From: Schistosoma haematobium | Lineage: Eukaryota; Platyhelminthes; Trematoda; Strigeidida; Schistosomatidae | Direction of reading: 5' to 3' | Length of the DNA: 64,000 nucleotides | Assembly: GCF_000699445.3 (NCBI RefSeq) | Contig: NC_067196.1 | Coordinates: 82,884,364 to 82,948,363, forward strand | In this document: positions 58,997 to 64,000 of the stretch, in pieces | Position numbering within the stretch: the first letter of the stretch is position 1 | How the letters are laid out: each line of letters begins with the position of its first letter | Made by a program: the position numbers and the translations under genes | Notes under the pieces: model-generated | Seen by the model: only the letters and a program-made list of their open reading frames with translations | Databases searched by the model: none | What the model was told of the DNA's origin: nothing

Positions 58997-59146
58997 GAAT
59001 GGCGACTACATGAACATATTGAAATAACAAGACGTTCGGCTACCCAAGAATATACAAATTCTAGTCAAAGTCATCCTTGTATTTCTGTTACATGTAGAGC
59101 AGCACGTAGGCCTGGTTATTTCTACTGGAACGTCTTTCTAATTATG
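58997..59146 (+). CDS. Receptor exon 5 (end of ligand-binding domain into TM1)
   Basis: Residues 395-444: EWRLHEHIEITRRSATQEYT, then CISVTCRAARRPGYFYWNVF and the beginning of a hydrophobic segment (LIM). The RRPGYFYWN motif corresponds to the junction between strand beta-10 and membrane helix TM1 in pentameric ligand-gated channels. Loop C has no adjacent Cys pair. The exon is 50 codons with a TTTTAG acceptor and a non-ideal GTATGA donor at 59147, phase 0. TM1-TM4 must be in later exons; I find no matching segment up to base 64000. Confidence 0.87.
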
Positions 59147-59359
59147 GTATGACGATGGTGTGTATATGTGTATTTATCTTGTAATCTTAAATTATTATAA
59201 CTCATACATTTTATATTTTAATTTAATAAATTATTACTTTTTTATCATTTAAGAGCTACCTAGATGAAAAACGTGCATAATGGATACACATTAAACTATA
59301 ATGGTAATTAGAAAAAAATCATGCATAAGGCTCTAAATGAAAAGTTTGCGTCAAACAAA

Positions 59360-59420
59360 TACTATCAGTCAGTCAGTCAGTCAGTAAGAACGTAGAACTT
59401 CGTACGTACGTACATCAGTT
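59360..59420 (-). repeat. LINE family 2 3' tail
   Basis: CAGTCAGTCAGTCAGTCAGT followed by AAGAACGTAGAACTTCGTAC is the extreme 3' end of the 53-56 kb LINE family on the minus strand. Confidence 0.7.
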
Positions 59421-59494
59421 CTCCTTATGTTGTTTAGTTGGTATATCGATCATGAGTATGAACAGAAGATATAGTTAGTAACATTGAGACTATT

Positions 59495-59690
59495 GTATTT
59501 TGATAGTTTTGCTCTCTGAGCTGGACGGTCTAGTAGTGTAACTTTCGTCGTCAACTTTAAGTAGAAGTCTCCACCTGAAGTTTGTGCTGATGATGTCATT
59601 CAAAAGAATGATAAAAGCTCCATGACCAAATCATCCAGTTCAGAGAACATAACTCTATCAAAATCATCCACCTCAGCTACATATCTATTG
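59495..59690. repeat. Hairpin (dyad) repeat, diverged copy
   Basis: GTTTTGCTCTCTGAGCTGGA on the left and CCAGTTCAGAGAACATAACT on the right flank the loop TGAAGTTTGTGCTGATGATG. Same layout as 33174-33323, with less perfect arms. Confidence 0.7.
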
Positions 59691-59754
59691 TATTTGAAAG
59701 TAAATAGAATACAAAAATTAAATTATTTCTCATCAGTGTAGGGGTTGTGGAGAT

Positions 59755-60120
59755 TATTAAGTTTTTGATTCAGCTCATGAACTGATTGGTGTTAGACCAC
59801 CATTGAAAACCTGGAAGCACTGGACGGGCGTTTCTTCCTACCATGGGACTCCTCAGCCGTGTGCATCCACGATCCCGCTCTCGGGATTCGAACCCAGGGC
59901 CTTTAGTCTTGCGAGCGAGCGCCCACACTATTGGATGTCGGCTTAGTGATCCAGTGCGTTGAGCGTTCGCACGCCAGACCAAAGGCCCTGGGTTCAAATC
60001 CCGAGAGCGCTATCGTGAATGCGCACTGCTGAGGAGTCCCACAATAGGACGAAACGGCCGTCCAATGCTTTCAGGTTTTCAATGGTGGTCCAACATCAAT
60101 CAGTTCATGATCTCAATCAA
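59755..60120. mobile_element. SINE-HH head-to-head pair, near full palindrome
   Basis: A minus-strand copy (59755-59935) is followed by a plus-strand copy (59936-60120). Both arms have a hammerhead region and a B-box-like sequence (GGGATTCGAACCC complement at left, GGGTTCAAATCCC at right). The arms are about 85-90% complementary over about 140 bp, so a transcript would fold into a long hairpin with a hammerhead core in each strand. The right hammerhead is intact except for one stem I mismatch; the left has damaged stems. Confidence 0.85.
60023..60068 (+). ncRNA. Hammerhead ribozyme motif, nearly intact
   Basis: Stem I GCACTG with CAATGC (one mismatch), core CTGAGGA, stem II GTCC with GGAC, core GAAA, stem III ACGG with CCGT, cleavage-site C60062. 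The invariant core is complete. Confidence 0.7.
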
Positions 60121-60343
60121 AATATTATTTTTACCTGTTTAAAATTTATGTTACATATATGTTTAGATCAATGTAAAATTAAGACATTGTGACATGTAAG
60201 TATAATAAGAACTATTTATAGTGATGTTAAAATTAGTATTGGGAATATATTCGAGAATCAGATTTACATGATAAAAAAACAAGAAACTGTAATACCAAAT
60301 ATCACCTGATGATAAGCATACTATCATAAGGTAACATCGTTAC

Positions 60344-60400
<57 letters not shown>
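60344..60400. repeat. (ATT)n microsatellite
   Basis: About 19 uninterrupted ATT units, the longest pure triplet run in the window. Confidence 0.95.
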
Positions 60401-62520
60401 AGCAATGAATACATTATGCGTAATAGATGGTTAGGAAAATAAAGTAGAAAACTTTGACATTAACATAACTTCACTATAATATTTTACTGGTAATAAAATT
60501 TCTATCATAAATCAATGAAAAATACATTTTTTTCTTCAAGTTTTACCACAATTAAATATTTGTATTACTGATTCCAAAACAAAGTGACCAGGTTTAAGGC
60601 AAATATATTGTTTATTCTAATATTTACAAATGCTTTGAGAAATTTATTCACCATTTATCCCTATGTACTAATTTGTATCTAATTTATATTATTCTATATA
60701 TATATATTACGTGATTCCTGTTATGTAATTACATTACATCCTCTTAAATCATCTTAAATTTCCAAACCCTATTTAATTATTATTACGTAATCTACCTTAT
60801 CATTATTTAATTCCATTAATCTCTACAATTATCACACAATTTATGAACTTCACTAACTTATTACACCACTCACCCTGGATTAACCCCCCTCTTTTGACCT
60901 CTGACCTGTTTCTAGCATATATATATATAGTTATTATTGTAATCAAGTTATTTACACTCATTTATGTCAATTGTTTCACGCTATCTCCATGTAAAAATTC
61001 TATCACAATTTTGGTTTGTAAGCAGCTGACGAGAAACCTCGAAATAATATGAATTTACACTATTCTGCATCAATGTTTGTTCTTGCTCTATTTAAATTAC
61101 ATTATTATCTCTCTTACCTCATGTTAACTATCCATTCACCTCTATTGCTAAACATAATCGAAATAGGTCATAAGATTGAACTTGGCTTTCGTGGTGTTGT
61201 ATAAAAGTGTAAAAGTGTGTATACTAAGGTTTGTTGAAGCTTTAGAGATACGAAAATTCAAATCCCCTTTGTGTATTCAAAAACAATTTGTTCTCACCTT
61301 CGACTTACCCTGGTAATATTGGCTTATTGTCCAGAATGATTAGGTTTCAAATTGTGTTCACATTATTATTATTACTCCTTGTCTCCTCTTACTCCATTTC
61401 CAGTCTAGTTGACCTTTTATTTTTATATATAAATGTTCTTAACAAGTATATGTGTGATCACATTATTCGAAATGTATTGCGCTGTTATATATCACATAGT
61501 TTCTGATAATCTTCGTCTTCTTATTACATTATCGAAATTTATCAAAGGGACTAATTGCTTCAACCAATATTTGTTCTAATCATCAATTTCACAATTTCAT
61601 TTGACATATAAACTTATATGTTCATATATCTACATATAAATCTAACTCATATTTTATATACTGATTCATCATTAAATGCTGACTAGTATAGTAGACGTTT
61701 AATCCTCTGCGCTGGTCCAATTCCGTCGGTCAAAAATCATTGAACCGTGAAGTCTGAGTGACTTGAAATCACCAGTATAAATAGGTCAAAGGTAAAATCT
61801 TATCCTTTGACAATACATAACTTATAGCTTGAATATTAATGGAAGTATCAATCCTCTAAACATTTCAATTATAACGTACTAATAAATATTAATTAACAAG
61901 GATATAAGGTTCAGAGATTCCTGCTAGTTTCTCCTAACCATCTAACATAAAAACGTATCATACAGTTTATAAGTACACTAGCATTAAAGTATTTTATAAC
62001 TTAAGTAGAGCTTTTTTATGGATTTTCTTAATCATATTTATGAGATGAAATTGATTAGAACTTGTGACTTAAAAATAATTTCTAAAAGCCAAGTGAATAC
62101 GTTGAGTTAAGCAATGGTTTAATTTAGCCGAATACATGAAACAGATTTATCAAAGCATTGTTGCTGTAGTTTGTTTGTATTAATAAACTTATTATTTTGC
62201 AAAGAATATTTTGTTTCTTATGTAAACAACAATGTTAAGAATACAGGTAACAGATGGTCTTTTTATTCGACAAAACAATTCATATGCTGCATATATGTAT
62301 ATATATATGAGACAGTAAACAGCTACAGTGTTATGGAAAAAACTGTCAAATCTATCAAAGATTTCTACTTAACAAAAGTCATTTATTTAGTATTTCTAGT
62401 GGAGTAACCCAATAAATTATACAGACAAACTGTGTCAACTTTCAGTCAAACAGAAACCAGTTATTATGCTTTATCGTATCCTACATTTTTTGAATCAATA
62501 TATGTCTAGATATAAAGATA
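60401..62520. other. AT-rich DNA downstream of receptor exon 5
   Basis: Presumed receptor intron 5. It contains an inverted copy of the GCAGAATAATATGAA family at 61008-61090. Open frames at 60843-61052 and 61288-61506 are rich in Leu and Ile but do not match channel membrane helices. Nothing else is recognised. Confidence 0.5.
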
Positions 62521-62522
62521 TC

Positions 62523-62523
62523 T

Positions 62524-62570
<47 letters not shown>

Positions 62571-62906
62571 GCTTACTTACTTACTTACTTACTTACGCCT
62601 GTTACCACTCGTTGAAGAGCATAGACAAACTATCCATCTCTTTCCTGTGCAATACTCCCCACTTGTTTCCAGTTCCTATTCATCCTTTTAATTATTTGCT
62701 TCAAATCTACAACGAAGTCTCTTCGTCGATCTTCCATTTTCCCGAATCCCTTCAGGATTCCAACTTAACACTTGATTCGTGATGCAGTTTGATGATTTCC
62801 AGAATATATATCCTATTCGATTCCATTGCCTTACCCTGATTTACTAATCAGATGGAAGCTGGTTTGCTCCCTCCTATAGTGGTTTGTTGCTGATAGTCTC
62901 CGGACA
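62523..62906 (-). repeat. RTE-like LINE 3' fragment with long (AAGT)n tail
   Basis: On the plus strand a TTAC repeat of about 75 bp (62523-62597) is followed by GCCTGTTACCACTCGTTGAA and 300 bp matching the 3' end of the RTE-like family on the minus strand (compare 46740-47050). The tail is far longer than in the other copies. The fragment ends where LINE family 2 begins. Confidence 0.75.
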
Positions 62907-63249
62907 ACGGACCCGATTGAAGCTGCTACCTTGACGCGGTGGTCGGGCTTGCCTATCGTGATGACCCAACCGAGCTATATTGGCTGGAACATATATTCCT
63001 GTAGGTTCTACCATGCCAGGCAGGTCGATTGGTGAACGGTAAGACTAAAAGCAGCAACTCAAGGTCTGAGGGCGAAGTCGTACTGCTGACTGTACAGAGG
63101 TGTGACAGCAGTAAGGTGTTTCCCTCGGACAACCAGCATGACAACGATGCTGCCTTCCCACAAGGAGGGGTGGGGTTAGAAAAGGTCGACCCTAAAAATC
63201 TCACACCTCACCTTACTTCACGGATTTCCGTCTCCGGCGGCAAGGCCCT

Positions 63250-63738
63250 TTGAAGAACGGAGCTAACACGTCAAAAACCTTCCGCAAAAAGGCCGTGCGC
63301 GACCGGCCTCAAGCAGTTGTCCCTTGGGCTCTGCGGTCACGCTCCCAGGTCGTCAAGACCAACACTAATCCAGTTTCCTTTTCAGGTTCCTCAAGAAATA
63401 CCCTTCCACGGTGTGGGCAGCCGGGAAGTGACATCAGCCCTCATACCCGTAACAGCACACGAGACCAAGTTGGTCACATTCAAATCCATCCTACACCTCC
63501 TAATACCTCTCTTATCTCCATGACTAACCCTCCGCACGTCTCTTTATCACTTCGCACCGCTAGGGCAAACGATTCGAGTACGTGGAACGCCATTCCTGGT
63601 CTCCTGAAACCACGCTCTAAACTACACGTAGGAGCTTTTAACGTACGAACACTGTGCCAAATAGGACAGCAGGCTTCCTTAGCTAGGACTTTAGAATCTC
63701 GCTCCATCGATGTGTGCTGTGTCTCCGAAACGCTATAA
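63250..63738 (+). pseudogene. LINE family 2 N-terminal region and start of endonuclease
   Basis: An open frame of 162 codons with no clear ATG (the first in-frame start-like codon is TTG). The last 45 residues, HVGAFNVRTLCQIGQQ to VCCVSETL, are the start of a LINE endonuclease (Asn of FNVRT and Glu of SET are active-site residues). The preceding 110 residues are Ser/Pro/Arg-rich with no known domain. A stop at the deletion junction (TAA 63736-63738) ends it. Confidence 0.75.
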
Positions 63739-64000
63739 AGGCTCTTTACTCGAACACAACTGGTAGAGTAAGAGCTTATGGCGAACTGTCATCAGAATTG
63801 ATTACCTCAAGTGGTGTTCGTCAGGGCTGTCCACTCTCCCCATTCTTGTTCAACTTTGTGGTCGACGTACTCTTAGAGATAACACTCTCCTCATCTAAAT
63901 TTCCAGGGGTTGAACTTCTACCGGGAGGTTCACTTGTTGACTTAGAATATGCTGATGACATAGTTCTATTTGGTGAAGACGCTGACAAAATGCAGTCTTC
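63738..64000 (+). pseudogene. LINE family 2 reverse transcriptase fragment
   Basis: In a different frame from the preceding part: KALYSNTTGRVRAYGELSSE, then GVRQGCPLSPFLFNFVVDVL and LEYADDIVLFGEDADKMQS with an intact YADD catalytic pair. It is open to the right edge (about 87 codons). It corresponds to 54782-55040 in the other copy, which carries YVDD and a frameshift here. Confidence 0.88.

Larger units (their letters stand above)
62907..64000 (+). mobile_element. LINE family 2, 5'-containing copy with internal deletion
   Basis: Begins near GCTGCTACCTTGACGCGGTG with a 5' leader. The start of the coding region and of the endonuclease follows, and then a jump at about 63737 to the middle of the reverse transcriptase. 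At least the remaining endonuclease, the linker and the first half of the reverse transcriptase are missing, compared with 53.2-54.8 kb. It continues past the right edge. Confidence 0.85.

Noticed and set aside
61288..61506. Leucine-rich frame considered as the receptor's TM1-TM2 exon
   Set aside because: It does not continue the TM1 start, has no channel-pore motif such as the conserved TM2 pattern, and has no suitable acceptor in frame.
62523..62600. CRISPR-like regular repeat
   Set aside because: It is a simple 4-bp microsatellite with no spacers, forming the tail of a LINE.

Overview
This window looks like a piece of a blood-fluke (Schistosoma) nuclear genome, most likely a species of the African group. 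It is AT-rich, has split genes with GT-AG introns (one only 37 bp), and is packed with schistosome-type retroelements: RTE-like LINEs, a Penelope-like fragment with a GIY-YIG domain, Gypsy-type gag debris, and tRNA-headed SINEs that carry hammerhead ribozymes. The genus call rests on my recognition of these families, not on a search. Repeat boundaries below are read by eye and are good to about 10-20 bp unless a target-site duplication fixes them.

Two host genes are visible and they diverge from each other. On the minus strand, 1617-6380 holds the first six coding exons of DPAGT1/ALG7, the enzyme that starts dolichol-linked N-glycan assembly. About 316 codons are present, and the 3' exons lie beyond the left edge. 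On the plus strand, 27575-59146 holds five exons (444 codons) of a pentameric ligand-gated ion channel. They cover a long acidic N-terminal region and the extracellular ligand-binding domain up to the start of the first membrane helix; the channel-forming exons lie beyond the right edge. The receptor keeps the FPxD motif but lacks both cysteines of the Cys-loop. Its introns are 15.3, 1.9, 12.1 and 1.0 kb, and all four internal junctions are phase 0.

Layout: 1-780 is the 5' end of an RTE-like LINE (minus, open to the edge). 800-1135 is SINE and retroposon debris. 1617-6380 is DPAGT1. 6381-9240 is unrecognised and probably decayed repeat. 9240-9700 is a gag relic. 10348-14001 is a complete LTR element with near-identical 413-bp LTRs, a 4-bp target duplication and a 2.8-kb non-coding interior. 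14-27.5 kb is intergenic with scattered repeats. 27.6-59.1 kb is the receptor gene, whose introns hold most of the repeats. 59.2-64 kb is repeat-rich and ends in a second copy of the 53-56 kb LINE family, internally deleted.

The most striking repeat is a tRNA-headed SINE with a hammerhead ribozyme (called SINE-HH here), seen at 16 loci. At least six loci have two copies head to head, giving fold-back structures with a hammerhead motif in each arm. One locus reveals a 405-bp unit whose ends overlap, as expected for copying of a multimeric RNA, and is bounded by a 12-bp target duplication. A second hammerhead family has two copies that both carry the same core mutation. Other notable items are an inverted repeat of over 300 bp that is almost perfect on one side of a SINE insertion and diverged on the other, a hairpin repeat family, and a 507-bp retroposon family with an (AAAT)n tail.
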